From positions 310,001 to 374,000 of the forward strand of contig NZ_LZGS01000035.1 of NCBI RefSeq assembly GCF_001690495.1: 64,000 nucleotides of DNA, in the 5' to 3' direction. Shown in pieces: positions 20,498 through 28,910 of the stretch. The stretch is from Gilliamella sp. App4-10 (GTDB lineage Bacteria > Pseudomonadota > Gammaproteobacteria > Enterobacterales > Orbaceae). Position 1 is the stretch's first letter. Each line of letters starts with the position of its first letter. The notes under the pieces were generated by a model. The model worked only from the letters and a program-made list of their open reading frames with translations, was not told the DNA's origin and ran no database searches. The position numbers were made by a program, and so were the translations under genes.

Positions 20498-22510
20498 CTA
20501 ATGCTCTTCCACTGTGGTATAACCTTGTTTAGGAATATTTGGTACATGAGGAAATGCCATACGAAGAACGCCATCTTTAGTTAATTGTTTAACATACCCT
20601 TGTCGTAATCTATCTGGAGTTCTATTGACTAATATAGCAAGAGCGGATAATGAGATATAGTGCCCCTTACAAAGTGCGATTAAAACCGTTTTCATTTCAT
20701 CAAAAGTAATTCTCTTTTTTATGGTTGGCGAGGCTATTTTTTCTAAACTTTGAAGGAACCCATTATCAAGTTGTGTCAACTCAAATATAAATGGCTTATC
20801 TACACGTTCATCAATTATTCTTCCTAATAAATCCTTATTGGTTGATGAAGTATTTTTATAACCGGAGCTCGGCTCCTTATAACCGGAGTTTTTATTTTTA
20901 TAACCGGAGTTATTGTTTCTTGATGTCAAAGAACCATCTCTATATATGTGGTCATGTTGAATATTTTCACCATCATTAGCATAAAGAATATCTTCTGGCA
21001 TAAGCAACTCTTCTTCACCAAATAACTTATATATTTTATTTTTTTTCTCTCCTTGAGATATAAGGAATCCTTTTCTTTCTAAATTAGGTAAGGCGAGCGT
21101 GACCTCTCTTGAATGCTTAGAGGTTAACTCACAAGCTCGTTGGTGATTTATCCAATTTTCTTGTGCGGTTGTAGCCAATATCATTTTTTCAAAATCATCT
21201 AATTTTGAAAAATTGTCATATCCAAATTTTTTAACTAAATAGTCGACAATATTATGGGGTATTAAGCTTGTCGTTGATAACTCTAATAAAGTCTGCTCGA
21301 TATCATATTTTTCTCTTAAATTGGGAACTTTCCAATTAGCTTGTTCCCAACCTGAGTATATTCGCGGAACTCCGGAACCCGCTCGCTCCCCTAAACCAAT
21401 ATATAAAAACATTTGTTGCATTTTTTGGTTGCGACATTCACTGTTCCCTCCCTTTATTGCATCTTCTTTAGATATGAGCATTAGACCAGGATTTCTAAAA
21501 CCAAACATATCAGGTCTTTTAACCACTAAAATGGAAACTCTGCCTGTTAAGTAATCAGCGTGAACTAAGGTATTAACTAAAGCCTCACGAAGTGCTTGAT
21601 GTATACCTGAATCAGATTGACGTACACCATCTGTAATATTGAAAGGTACTTTTAAATCTGACACTAATTTTGGATAAACAAGTTGATAAAAGTCAAAAAC
21701 ATTTCCTGACCAGCTGCCATCATAAAATACGCGATCTATCCAACGTGTATCTATTTTGTTTTCAGGTCGCTCTATATAATCAACAGAATATTTGGGGATA
21801 ATTTCTGTAATGGCATCCCATTTACCAAACATGAGTAATCCTGCAATGGTTAACCCTTCTTTTTTCGTGTATCGATCTTTTCTCCACCCGCCAATTTTGC
21901 TTAAAAATGAAAGCAAATTTTCTTTTAAAAAAGGATGTTCTGGATGCCTAGCAGAGAATATATTTCTGTATTTTTGTAAGCTTTCTATTTCAATATCATC
22001 AATCGTAAAATTATCTAAAATACGAGAGTCTGTTCCTTGTGGATCTTGTTCTAAAATCATTTGCCGTATTTTTGCTTCATCGCATTTAATGTCACTATCA
22101 TTCATTCGGATATAAGCATTAACGATGCTATTGTTAATATAAATAGGTTTTTTATCTCTTGTTGCTGGATGAATACGAATAATTAATATCGTTTTGTTAT
22201 CAATACTTTTTTCTAAAATATCTTTGTCGGTTAATAAATTATAATTAACTTTTTCCTTATTATTTAATGCAGTAACTAATTCTTTCTTTATTTTGGTTAC
22301 ATCTTTAATACCAATAAGATTAAATTTATGAGATTTTTCTTCCACACCAAGAATAACCCAACCACCTTTAGAATTTGCCATTGCTGAATAAGTGGGCCAA
22401 AAATCTTTGGGTAATTGACCTTGGTGATCTTTCCCTTGTGCAGATTTAACCTCAATCTCTTCTGTTTCGGTTAAAGATTCAATATCAGCGAGCGTGTTTA
22501 TTTCAATCAT
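20498..22510 (-). CDS. AlbA_2 domain / HATPase_c_4 protein (RecG-like, Schlafen AAA_4 type)
   Basis: This 670-residue protein has an N-terminal AlbA_2 (Schlafen AAA_4) domain with ETEEIEVKSAQGK, YSAMANSKGGWVILGVEEK and an IRIHPATRDKKPIYI strand. A HATPase_c_4-like segment follows (REALVNTLVHADYL, GRVSILVVKRPDMFGFRNPG, GGNSECRNQKMQQMFLYIGLGERAGSGVPRI). The C-terminus looks like winged-helix modules separated by a linker with three SGYK repeats (about 20860-20915). The start is the ATG at 22508-22510, with AGGTG six bases upstream. It lies between cI and int, so it should be expressed in the lysogen. Such proteins are annotated as regulators or as phage-exclusion candidates; the function here is unknown. 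Confidence 0.8.
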   Translation of the reverse strand: MIEINTLADIESLTETEEIEVKSAQGKDHQGQLPKDFWPTYSAMANSKGGWVILGVEEKSHKFNLIGIKDVTKIKKELVTALNNKEKVNYNLLTDKDILEKSIDNKTILIIRIHPATRDKKPIYINNSIVNAYIRMNDSDIKCDEAKIRQMILEQDPQGTDSRILDNFTIDDIEIESLQKYRNIFSARHPEHPFLKENLLSFLSKIGGWRKDRYTKKEGLTIAGLLMFGKWDAITEIIPKYSVDYIERPENKIDTRWIDRVFYDGSWSGNVFDFYQLVYPKLVSDLKVPFNITDGVRQSDSGIHQALREALVNTLVHADYLTGRVSILVVKRPDMFGFRNPGLMLISKEDAIKGGNSECRNQKMQQMFLYIGLGERAGSGVPRIYSGWEQANWKVPNLREKYDIEQTLLELSTTSLIPHNIVDYLVKKFGYDNFSKLDDFEKMILATTAQENWINHQRACELTSKHSREVTLALPNLERKGFLISQGEKKNKIYKLFGEEELLMPEDILYANDGENIQHDHIYRDGSLTSRNNNSGYKNKNSGYKEPSSGYKNTSSTNKDLLGRIIDERVDKPFIFELTQLDNGFLQSLEKIASPTIKKRITFDEMKTVLIALCKGHYISLSALAILVNRTPDRLRQGYVKQLTKDGVLRMAFPHVPNIPKQGYTTVEEH

Positions 22511-22563
22511 GATATTCACCTAAATATTTATCATCCAACCTAAACCTTACCCATTTTTTATGA

Positions 22564-22932
22564 TTAAGTATTTTTTAAAATGCTCGCCTTTAATAATTGA
22601 TATTCATCATCAGTTATTGCGCTGCTATTTTTTAATGCCGCAATACGTTCTAATTTTTCTAATGTTTCGCTTGTTATTTCAATTGTTTTTTTTTCTGTTT
22701 TTACTCCATCAATGTTTGATTTACCTTCGCCAGTGCAAAGCCATAACAGATTAGCTCCCGTATCTAATGCGCACTGTATTATGTATTCTGCTGGAATTGT
22801 ATTTCTGACAACTCTATTGGAGAGAACGCTAATTCCCACGCCAAAATATTCACATAACGCTTTCATTGTTTTTAATCTGTAAGCGCTAACCATTCTATCT
22901 ATTATGTTTTTAGCACTATCAAATTGAATCAT
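22564..22932 (-). CDS. cI: P2/186-type CI repressor, short form
   Basis: This 122-residue lysogeny repressor matches the phage CI N-terminal HTH family: FDSAKNIIDRMVSAYRLKTMKALCEYFGVGISVLSNRVVRNTIPAEYIIQCALDTGANLLWLCTGEG. The HTH spans roughly residues 22-45. There is no C-terminal peptidase-type oligomerisation domain; instead the end (ETLEKLERIAALKNSSAITDDEYQLLKA) resembles a short SHOCT-like helix pair. It should repress the divergent cox promoter and control its own through the three operators at 22964-23022. It lacks a LexA-like self-cleavage domain, so SOS induction would need an antirepressor. Confidence 0.88.
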   Translation of the reverse strand: MIQFDSAKNIIDRMVSAYRLKTMKALCEYFGVGISVLSNRVVRNTIPAEYIIQCALDTGANLLWLCTGEGKSNIDGVKTEKKTIEITSETLEKLERIAALKNSSAITDDEYQLLKASILKNT

Positions 22933-22963
22933 ATTAACTCCCAGAATACCAAAAAGAAAACAT

Positions 22964-23022
22964 ACCTGTAAGGTATTGACATAAACCTAAAAGGTATTCA
23001 TAATAAAAAATACCGATTAGGT
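22964..23022. promoter_or_regulatory. Three CI/Cox-region operators
   Basis: Three related palindromes lie in the cI-cox intergenic region: ACCTGTAAGGT (22964-22974), ACCTAAAAGGT (22985-22995) and ACCGATTAGGT (23012-23022). The consensus is ACCTNNNAGGT, with centres 21 and 27 bases apart. They are the likely binding sites for the CI repressor at the divergent lysis/lysogeny switch. Confidence 0.75.
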
Positions 23023-23087
23023 TATTTTTTTACACTAATCAAACCAAATATAATCGAATATAAACCAGTTAGAGGAAATAATGCACT

Positions 23088-23312
23088 ATGAAACAAGATT
23101 TATCAATAACTTTCGGTGCTGCATATATGACTGTTGAAGAATATGCAAAACATTCTGGAATGAAAGAAAAAACTATAAAAGATTATGTCCATAAGGGGTA
23201 TTTACCAATTCGCAAAAAGAATATCACTGGCAAGCGATCAATTATTTTAATCAATAATGCGGCTTTAGTTGCTGAAGCGCTGGCGGACAGAAGCCCAACG
23301 ATTAACATTTAA
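23088..23312 (+). CDS. cox: Cox/Apl-type regulator and excision factor
   Basis: This 74-residue protein has a MerR/excisionase-like winged HTH (YMTVEEYAKHSGMKEKTIKDYVHKGYLPIRKK). It is the first gene rightwards of the cI-cox switch, the position of P2 cox and 186 apl. These proteins repress the lysogenic promoter and act as directionality factor for Int. The start at 23088 gives a normal length; the identification rests on HTH type plus position. Confidence 0.8.
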   Translation: MKQDLSITFGAAYMTVEEYAKHSGMKEKTIKDYVHKGYLPIRKKNITGKRSIILINNAALVAEALADRSPTINI

Positions 23313-23323
23313 AAGGTTTAGCC

Positions 23324-23503
23324 ATGAGTCATGTAATCTATTTGAGTTCCAAAGTCGCTAATAAACCGGCTTTAATTTTTATTCAGATTAATAACCATAA
23401 CCCTAAAGGTTGGGTTGAGAAACCGAATGGGCAAGCAATTAAATTGCATCAGCCACTAACAGGTAATAAGCATGAACAACTTTCAACGCGCTCGCAATCT
23501 TGA
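23324..23503 (+). CDS. Small early-region protein, 59 residues
   Basis: This frame (MSHVIYLSSKVANKPALIF...) starts 11 bases after cox with AAGG upstream and overlaps the next gene by 32 bases. It is basic and has no recognised domain. Its place in a tightly packed early operon supports it being real. Confidence 0.55.
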   Translation: MSHVIYLSSKVANKPALIFIQINNHNPKGWVEKPNGQAIKLHQPLTGNKHEQLSTRSQS

Positions 23504-23807
23504 GTACCTCCGTAACCTTCACTTATTAATAAGCGGTAAGCGTAGCTTGGCCAGATCAGCTTTTAATAATTTAAAGCCTGGGCAAAAACGGTTATTGCTA
23601 GCAGCATCAGGTATCAAGCAGCGCACAACCATCATTTACAACGCAGATAGTCAATTTTCCCACACTTGGGAAATGCGATATGACGATCTGACCGATAAAG
23701 AAATCGACAACCTAAAAAAGGGATTGTGTCGTTTGCAATCAATTATTGATGCGTTCGCAATCTGCGAATCTGCCGACTTTATAAAAGAAACAAAACAGGT
23801 GGCATAA
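23472..23807 (+). CDS. P2-type early-region protein of unknown function
   Basis: This 111-residue protein begins NNFQRARNLEYLRNLHLL and has a basic N-terminal half with KPGQKRLLLAASGI and a C-terminal helix (EIDNLKKGLCRLQSIIDAF). I do not recognise a named domain. Its place between cox and the DUF2732 gene corresponds to the P2 orf78/B/orf80 block. It ends immediately before the next ATG. A role in early replication is only inferred from position. Confidence 0.65.
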   Translation: MNNFQRARNLEYLRNLHLLISGKRSLARSAFNNLKPGQKRLLLAASGIKQRTTIIYNADSQFSHTWEMRYDDLTDKEIDNLKKGLCRLQSIIDAFAICESADFIKETKQVA

Positions 23808-24023
23808 ATGAATATGACAATAGTTAACGAGGATGTATTACTGCAAGCATTAAAACAGGCTAGAGAAGAAACTAAGACTGGACTGTGTGACCTATTTACA
23901 GCAAAACTTGAACGGTTAGCGGCTCACATTCGAACTGATTACTTATCACCAATCGAGTCTGCTGAACTTCTTGAACAAGAAGCCGAAGCAATGCGGCAAA
24001 AGAATTATGAAAACGTGGCCTAA
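23808..24023 (+). CDS. DUF2732 family phage protein
   Basis: This 71-residue protein has the pattern of DUF2732, a family confined to P2-like early regions: LLQALKQAREETKTGLCDLFTAKLERLAAHI, then LSPIESAELLEQEAEAM. It is mostly helical. It lies directly after the previous gene, and its stop overlaps the ATG of the decayed zinc-finger gene (TAATG). Function is unknown. Confidence 0.75.
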   Translation: MNMTIVNEDVLLQALKQAREETKTGLCDLFTAKLERLAAHIRTDYLSPIESAELLEQEAEAMRQKNYENVA

Positions 24024-24288
24024 TGCATGATGTTATCAAACGAACGAATGATATCGTTTAATTAGAGCTCGATAATCTAATTGCTAATCGCAAAACGTTT
24101 CAAGGTAACTCAGCAACACACTGCATTTAATGCAACGTATCGCTCCCTGAAAACGCCGTCAATTAATTGAAGGATGTCAGCTTTGCATTGACTGTCAGCA
24201 ATTAAAAGACCAGCAAAGGTTAATTAGTAAAAAACACAGCGAAAGAAATATTATCGCAACGATCCACCATGCGTCCAAATTGTCATAG
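24023..24288 (+). pseudogene. Decayed TraR/DksA-type zinc-finger gene
   Basis: From the ATG at 24023 the frame reads MHDVIKRTNDIV-stop-LELDNLIANRKTFQGNSATHCI-stop-CNVSLPEN. A one-base shift restores RRQLIEGCQLCIDCQQLKDQQ, ending at the TAG at 24286-24288. The C-x2-C (with the stop between) and C-x2-C pairs plus the order of blocks are those of the small TraR/DksA zinc-finger proteins coded at this place in P2-like phages. Two in-frame TAA codons and a frameshift make it a pseudogene. Confidence 0.75.
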
Positions 24289-24337
24289 GCTAACGGCTTC
24301 TAATATTAAATTTGATAACACAATTGAGAATAAAAAT

Positions 24338-24586
24338 ATGTTTGATGAATTTCAATCAAAATCACTTAAAGTCATTCGGTTATATTGTTATCTATTTGGA
24401 TTAATTGCTAGTTATAACATGCAAGTGATTATTGTTCCTAATGAGCTGGCAACAATCTTAAACCGTAATCTAACTGTTAATATTTCATGTGGTGATGCAG
24501 TCATGATTTGTGAAACCATTGATGCATATCATTTAGATGTGGATAGAGCAGTAGATATTATTGAATTGGAACTCAATGACGAATAA
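24338..24586 (+). CDS. Hypothetical early-region protein, 82 residues
   Basis: I start this at the ATG at 24338 (MFDEFQSKSLKVIRLYCYLFGLI). A start at 24269 would overlap the end of the pseudogene above and adds a segment without helix-like character. The protein is acidic at the C-terminus (VDIIELELNDE) and has no recognised domain. It sits upstream of dam in the early operon. Confidence 0.5.
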   Translation: MFDEFQSKSLKVIRLYCYLFGLIASYNMQVIIVPNELATILNRNLTVNISCGDAVMICETIDAYHLDVDRAVDIIELELNDE

Positions 24587-24683
24587 GAAGAACAAATTTT
24601 ACTAATCAATAATTAAACTGGACAGTTGTCCCAAATCTTTTAAATTTCAAACAAACAAAATGCATATAGATTAAGGAGCACAA

Positions 24684-25529
24684 ATGAATATTAAAAAATC
24701 GTTTTTAAAGTGGCCGGGAGGAAAAGGTCGCATTATTGAGTTATTACTATCTTATTTACCAACCAACGGACGATTTATTGAGCCATTTGTTGGCGCTGGT
24801 AATGTTTTTATTAATGTCGATGCCAAAAGTTATATTTTAACGGATAGCAACAGTGATTTAATTAACGTTTATCATTGGTTAAAAAGTGATGCAACAATAT
24901 TGATAAATGAAACCAAAGCACTTTTTGATAGCGAAGTTGATTTTTATGAATTAAGAAACCAGTTTAATCTATCATCTAAAAGGCACACATTAGAACAAGC
25001 AGCAAAATTTATTTGGCTAAATCGACATTGCTTCAATGGTCTTTGCAGATATAACAGAAATGGCAACTTCAACGTGCCAAAAGGTAAACATAGTAATACT
25101 TATTTTCCAGAACAAGAACTCATTAATTTTAGTAAAAAATTATGTGACACCGATGTGTTACTAACTGCATGTGATTTTAGAACAACAATTACCAAAGCAG
25201 AATCTAACGATATAATTTATTGCGATCCTCCTTACCTGGGTCCGTTTAATGGATCATTTGTGGGTTATACTTCAAACAGTTTTGATTACATAAAAACGCA
25301 AGAGTTAGAAAAATGTCTGTTTGATGCAGTCAAACGGGGGGCAATTGCTATTATTTCTAACAGTGATAATCCAATAACGCAAGAAATCTTTAATAAATTC
25401 AATATCCATTCTATTGAATCTCCGCGCTCGATAGCAGCCAACGGCAATCGCAAGCCAGCAAAAGAGATTATTGGCGTGTTAACGCCAGAAATGATTAACA
25501 ACTCACAACAAAAGGACCTCACAAAATAA
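24684..25529 (+). CDS. dam: DNA adenine methylase (Dam type, phage)
   Basis: This 281-residue D12-class N6-adenine methyltransferase should modify GATC sites. Motif X is SFLKWPGGKGRIIELLLSYLP (N-terminal), motif I FIEPFVGAGNVF, the region ILTDSNSDLINVYHWLK follows, and the catalytic DPPY is in IIYCDPPYLGPFNG (about residue 180). A ribosome site (AAGGAG) lies seven bases before the ATG. Dam genes are common cargo of P2-type early regions, where they can protect phage DNA or alter regulation. Sequence specificity is inferred from similarity to Dam. Confidence 0.92.
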   Translation: MNIKKSFLKWPGGKGRIIELLLSYLPTNGRFIEPFVGAGNVFINVDAKSYILTDSNSDLINVYHWLKSDATILINETKALFDSEVDFYELRNQFNLSSKRHTLEQAAKFIWLNRHCFNGLCRYNRNGNFNVPKGKHSNTYFPEQELINFSKKLCDTDVLLTACDFRTTITKAESNDIIYCDPPYLGPFNGSFVGYTSNSFDYIKTQELEKCLFDAVKRGAIAIISNSDNPITQEIFNKFNIHSIESPRSIAANGNRKPAKEIIGVLTPEMINNSQQKDLTK

Positions 25530-25730
25530 TAAGGCAAGTATTTAAAGTCATTTGAAATTCAATCGTTGTTGCATCGGCACATCAAGCAATTAAACCAGTG
25601 TTTAATGCTGACGATCAGGCGATATTAATAAATTTAACAAGATAAAGGCAAAAAGACGTAACAAGCCTATAAGTATAGCAAAAGCCCGCCTATCGGTTAA
25701 AAATTTTTAATAAACAAAGCATAAAATAAT

Positions 25731-27794
25731 ATGAATACAATCACGAACCTACCATCAATCAGCAACAGGGCGAAATCTGTCCTGTTTTTGGCTATGCGTG
25801 ATTTTTACGATACCGTCGGGCAATTTTTACCAACAAAATATATTCAGCCAAAATCACAATACGCCACAGCTTGCAGGCCTCCAAAAGATTTAACGATTAT
25901 TGAGCGTCCACTATGGGAACAAATCCCACATGAATATGATTATTTCCATTCATATTTTAGGGATACGCCTCAGTTTATTGGCAGATACTTCGCTAGAAAA
26001 TATCTAACGCTGTATCAAGAAAAAGGCTCAAAAGTTGCTAACACCTATTTACGAACCTGTGGATTAACTCGCTGCACCGAAGTACAGAAAAAATATTCAT
26101 TAAATGTCGAAAAAAGTTTAATTGCTCAAGCATTCTATAAACAGCTATCGATATTACCGAGCTTGGACAAAATCGACGTTGAAGAACTTGGCGGACAGAT
26201 TGCTAGCTATATGCACAATTTAATCACCCACTTTTTAGAAACAGATGAATTTAAGTTAAGCAATAACGTCCATGAATTAGCTATCTATAAGTTTGTATTA
26301 GAGCAGCTCAAACCATTAAAAATTACAGCGCCCTACTTTGCCAATTATAAAAAAGATGAAATCAACGAACAGCAAATTGTTATCGCACTAGCCAAGCTTA
26401 CTGATGATAAATGGTGGCAAAACAAGTTAACACGCACTTGGGCTTTTCAACGTGAACACTTGGCAATTGCTGCGGGACAAGTTCAGAAATCCGCAAGCCC
26501 ATATGCAAGCCGCACATGCGTAGGTGAATGGAGAGAGCAAAAAAGGAAAAATCGGGAGTGGTTGAAAAATCAATGTATAGAAAATACTGAAACGGGTGAA
26601 CAATTTGAGCTTGTTTTACAGGTCGATAAATCTAATGCCAACCCAGCTATTCGTCGTTGTGAGCTTATGGTTCGTATGCGGGGATTTGAGGACATCGCCG
26701 ACGAGTACGGTTATGAGGGGGTATTTATAACATTGACTGCACCGTCAAAATATCACGCCGTACATGCTAAAGGTGGGTTTGTCAAAAACTGGAACGGCGG
26801 CACACCACGGGACGCACAACGCTACTTATGCAAAGTATGGGCAAAAATCAGGGCAAAGCTCAATCGTGAAAATATCAAAATCTTTGGCTTTAGAGTTGCT
26901 GAGCCTCACCATGACGGTACGCCACATTGGCATATATTAGTTTTTATGCTACCTGACAATAAAGATAAAGTTTATGACATTATGTATTCATACGCACTAG
27001 AAGAAGACGGCAACGAACCGGGTGCGCGTGAAAACCGTTTCAAGTTTGAAGAAATTGAAAAAGAGAAAGGCTCAGCAACGGGTTACATTGCTAAATATAT
27101 TTCTAAAAACATTGACGGTTATCAACTTGATGGCGAAGTCGATGACGAGACAGGACAAAACTTAAAAGAGATGGCGAAGAACGTAACGGCTTGGGCTAAC
27201 CGCTGGGGTATTCGTCAGTTTCAGCAAATCGGCGGCGCACCTGTGACCGTGTGGCGTGAACTGCGTCGGCTCGGCAGCCAAAAAGTCGAAAGCCCAGCAA
27301 TCGACCCAGTACTTGCCGCAGCTGATGCAGGCGACTGGGCGGCATACACAGAATTACAAGGCGGTGCTATGGTACAGCGTAAAGACTTGCGCGTCAGAAT
27401 TTCGTACGAAGAAGCACAAAACCAATTTGAGGAAGACGTCAAAAAGATTAAAGGGGTATTTTCCCCCATTATTGGCATGGCATCTTTTATATGCACTCGT
27501 TTAATAAAGTGGGCTATTGTCTCTAAAAATAGGCGCGAACGCGCCCCTTGGAGTTCTGTCAATAACTGTACGGAGATCAAAAAATCACCAAAGTACGATC
27601 GACGTCAAAAAGTGATAAATGAGCTAAAAAAACATCAAATAAATTACAACTCGCACCAGTTAAATCATCTTTTAGCGGGGCGGGAACTAAAATTTAGTGA
27701 TAAATTGCTAATAAAATGGATTAAAGACAAGTTGGCCATAATCGATTTACACCAGAAATGGATCGAAATAGGGCCAGATATTGAGTTTTTTTAA
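25731..27794 (+). CDS. P2 gpA-type replication initiation endonuclease
   Basis: This 687-residue HUH nickase initiates rolling-circle replication of P2-like phages by nicking at ori and joining to the 5' end. The HUH motif is EPHHDGTPHWH (residues 391-401), and the paired catalytic tyrosines are in GYIAKYISK (Y452 and Y456). Upstream is YEGVFITLTAPSKYH, the conserved motif I. The N-terminal half has the family block WEQIPHEYDYFHSYFRDTPQFIGRYF. It is slightly shorter than P2 gpA but looks complete. The last ~80 residues (after ~600) are more basic and divergent. The structural genes that normally come next are absent. Confidence 0.93.
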   Translation: MNTITNLPSISNRAKSVLFLAMRDFYDTVGQFLPTKYIQPKSQYATACRPPKDLTIIERPLWEQIPHEYDYFHSYFRDTPQFIGRYFARKYLTLYQEKGSKVANTYLRTCGLTRCTEVQKKYSLNVEKSLIAQAFYKQLSILPSLDKIDVEELGGQIASYMHNLITHFLETDEFKLSNNVHELAIYKFVLEQLKPLKITAPYFANYKKDEINEQQIVIALAKLTDDKWWQNKLTRTWAFQREHLAIAAGQVQKSASPYASRTCVGEWREQKRKNREWLKNQCIENTETGEQFELVLQVDKSNANPAIRRCELMVRMRGFEDIADEYGYEGVFITLTAPSKYHAVHAKGGFVKNWNGGTPRDAQRYLCKVWAKIRAKLNRENIKIFGFRVAEPHHDGTPHWHILVFMLPDNKDKVYDIMYSYALEEDGNEPGARENRFKFEEIEKEKGSATGYIAKYISKNIDGYQLDGEVDDETGQNLKEMAKNVTAWANRWGIRQFQQIGGAPVTVWRELRRLGSQKVESPAIDPVLAAADAGDWAAYTELQGGAMVQRKDLRVRISYEEAQNQFEEDVKKIKGVFSPIIGMASFICTRLIKWAIVSKNRRERAPWSSVNNCTEIKKSPKYDRRQKVINELKKHQINYNSHQLNHLLAGRELKFSDKLLIKWIKDKLAIIDLHQKWIEIGPDIEFF

Positions 27795-28336
27795 ATTTCG
27801 TAAAAAAGTTTCAAGAAAGCATATATTTAAGCAAAAAAACATAGATGTAATTTAAATAATACCTTTTAATTGCTTTTTCCACTGGTTAATTCATCGTTTG
27901 ATATATTCAATGACAATATTTTTATCATTTATACCTAAATTTTTTACCATTTGTCGATAACTTTGCACATCATTAAGAACTAAATTAATAGCTGATTATT
28001 TAAACTGCGGTTCGTATTTAAAGGGTTGATAAAAAAATAACGTTTTTTTTAGTTAAACTCTTGATAACAGACTGAAAATATGTAATATTTTGTTTTCAAG
28101 TAATCAATATAGTAATGTCTCAGAAATACGGTAGCTGAAAGGTATACTCACAACGGAGTATTTAAAAATAACGATTATTAATGCGATTATTACAGTACAT
28201 GATTATTTACATATCTGGCGGTTAGCCAAACAAGCCAAAGACTTTACATCTATAAATGTGTTAACTGGCATGTTAATCAATGACGAATCAAATTAGGCAA
28301 ATTACGATTAACCATAAAATTGATTTAATATTGTTT
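27795..28336. other. Deletion scar between gpA and the lysis genes
   Basis: Over 540 AT-rich bases hold no intact gene. Short open stretches exist (for example a plus-strand piece near 28165-28290 reading HDYLHIWRLAKQAKDF and a minus-strand piece near 27880-27990 reading YRQMVKNLGINDKNIVIEYIKR), but I cannot assign them. In P2-like phages this place holds the whole head gene block, so the stretch is probably debris from its loss. Confidence 0.5.
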
Positions 28337-28522
28337 ATGCAAGACATAAATAAGACAGTTAACCCCCTAACCTATAGCGTTTTTAGCAAAACCAAAGAGA
28401 TTGTTAAAATTATTTATTAAAACAAATCAATCCTATACAAATTACCTGCAATAGTGCCGAGCGGTATCGTGCTAAATGTATCCATAGCAGTGTGAGTTCC
28501 CAAAAAGTTTAAACTAAAATGA
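28337..28522 (+). pseudogene. Remnant of tail protein gpX
   Basis: From the ATG at 28337 one frame reads KTVNPLTYSVFSKTKEIVKIIY-stop-NKSILYKLPAIVPSGIVLNVSIAV-stop-VPKKFKLK-stop. The order Y-x-KTKEIV, N-x-L, LP-x-IVPSGIVLNV, then a basic tail ending near LW/LK matches P2 gpX (a ~67-residue LysM-like tail protein). gpX directly precedes the holin gene in P2, as here. Two internal TAA/TGA codons make it a pseudogene. Confidence 0.7.
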
Positions 28523-28532
28523 GATTAATTGA

Positions 28533-28910
28533 ATGACAGAACCAACTACAACAACATTCACAGCGATTATCAGTGCTTTTTCAATATCGATTATTTATCC
28601 AAATATCGAAAATGGCATGATTTTAGGTGCGCTTTGTGGCTCAATCTTACTTGTAATTAGCGAAGAGCACATCTCCGTATTTCGCCGTATCATCTTATTT
28701 TTTATATCTTTTTCGATAGGAATGTTGCTAGCCGAAATGACATTAAATCTATTAATACCTTTATTCCCGTCAAACATTCAACCAAAAGTACCGCTCGGAC
28801 TTGGTGCATTAGTCGCTTCGGCCGTTAGTGTCAAATTATTGCTTTGGTTAATTAAAAAGTTTGACGATCCATCCGACTTATTTAATAGCTTTAGGAGAAA
28901 GAAACCATAA
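28533..28910 (+). CDS. Putative holin
   Basis: This 125-residue protein has three or four predicted membrane segments (TAIISAFSISIIYPNI, MILGALCGSILLVIS, IILFFISFSIGMLLAEM, GLGALVASAVSVKLLLWLI) and a short charged C-terminal tail (FNSFRRKKP), the usual holin layout. It is the first gene of the lysis cassette and its stop abuts the endolysin ATG. Holins form the inner-membrane lesions that release or trigger the endolysin. Assigned by topology and position. Confidence 0.75.
   Translation: MTEPTTTTFTAIISAFSISIIYPNIENGMILGALCGSILLVISEEHISVFRRIILFFISFSIGMLLAEMTLNLLIPLFPSNIQPKVPLGLGALVASAVSVKLLLWLIKKFDDPSDLFNSFRRKKP

Noticed and set aside
24269-24337. Longer start for the 82-residue early-region gene
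   Set aside because: The extra codons overlap the end of the TraR/DksA-like pseudogene and look like its out-of-frame sequence.
27795-28336. Intact small genes between gpA and the lysis cassette
   Set aside because: Only short frames with stops are present and none could be tied to a P2 gene with confidence apart from the gpX remnant that follows.
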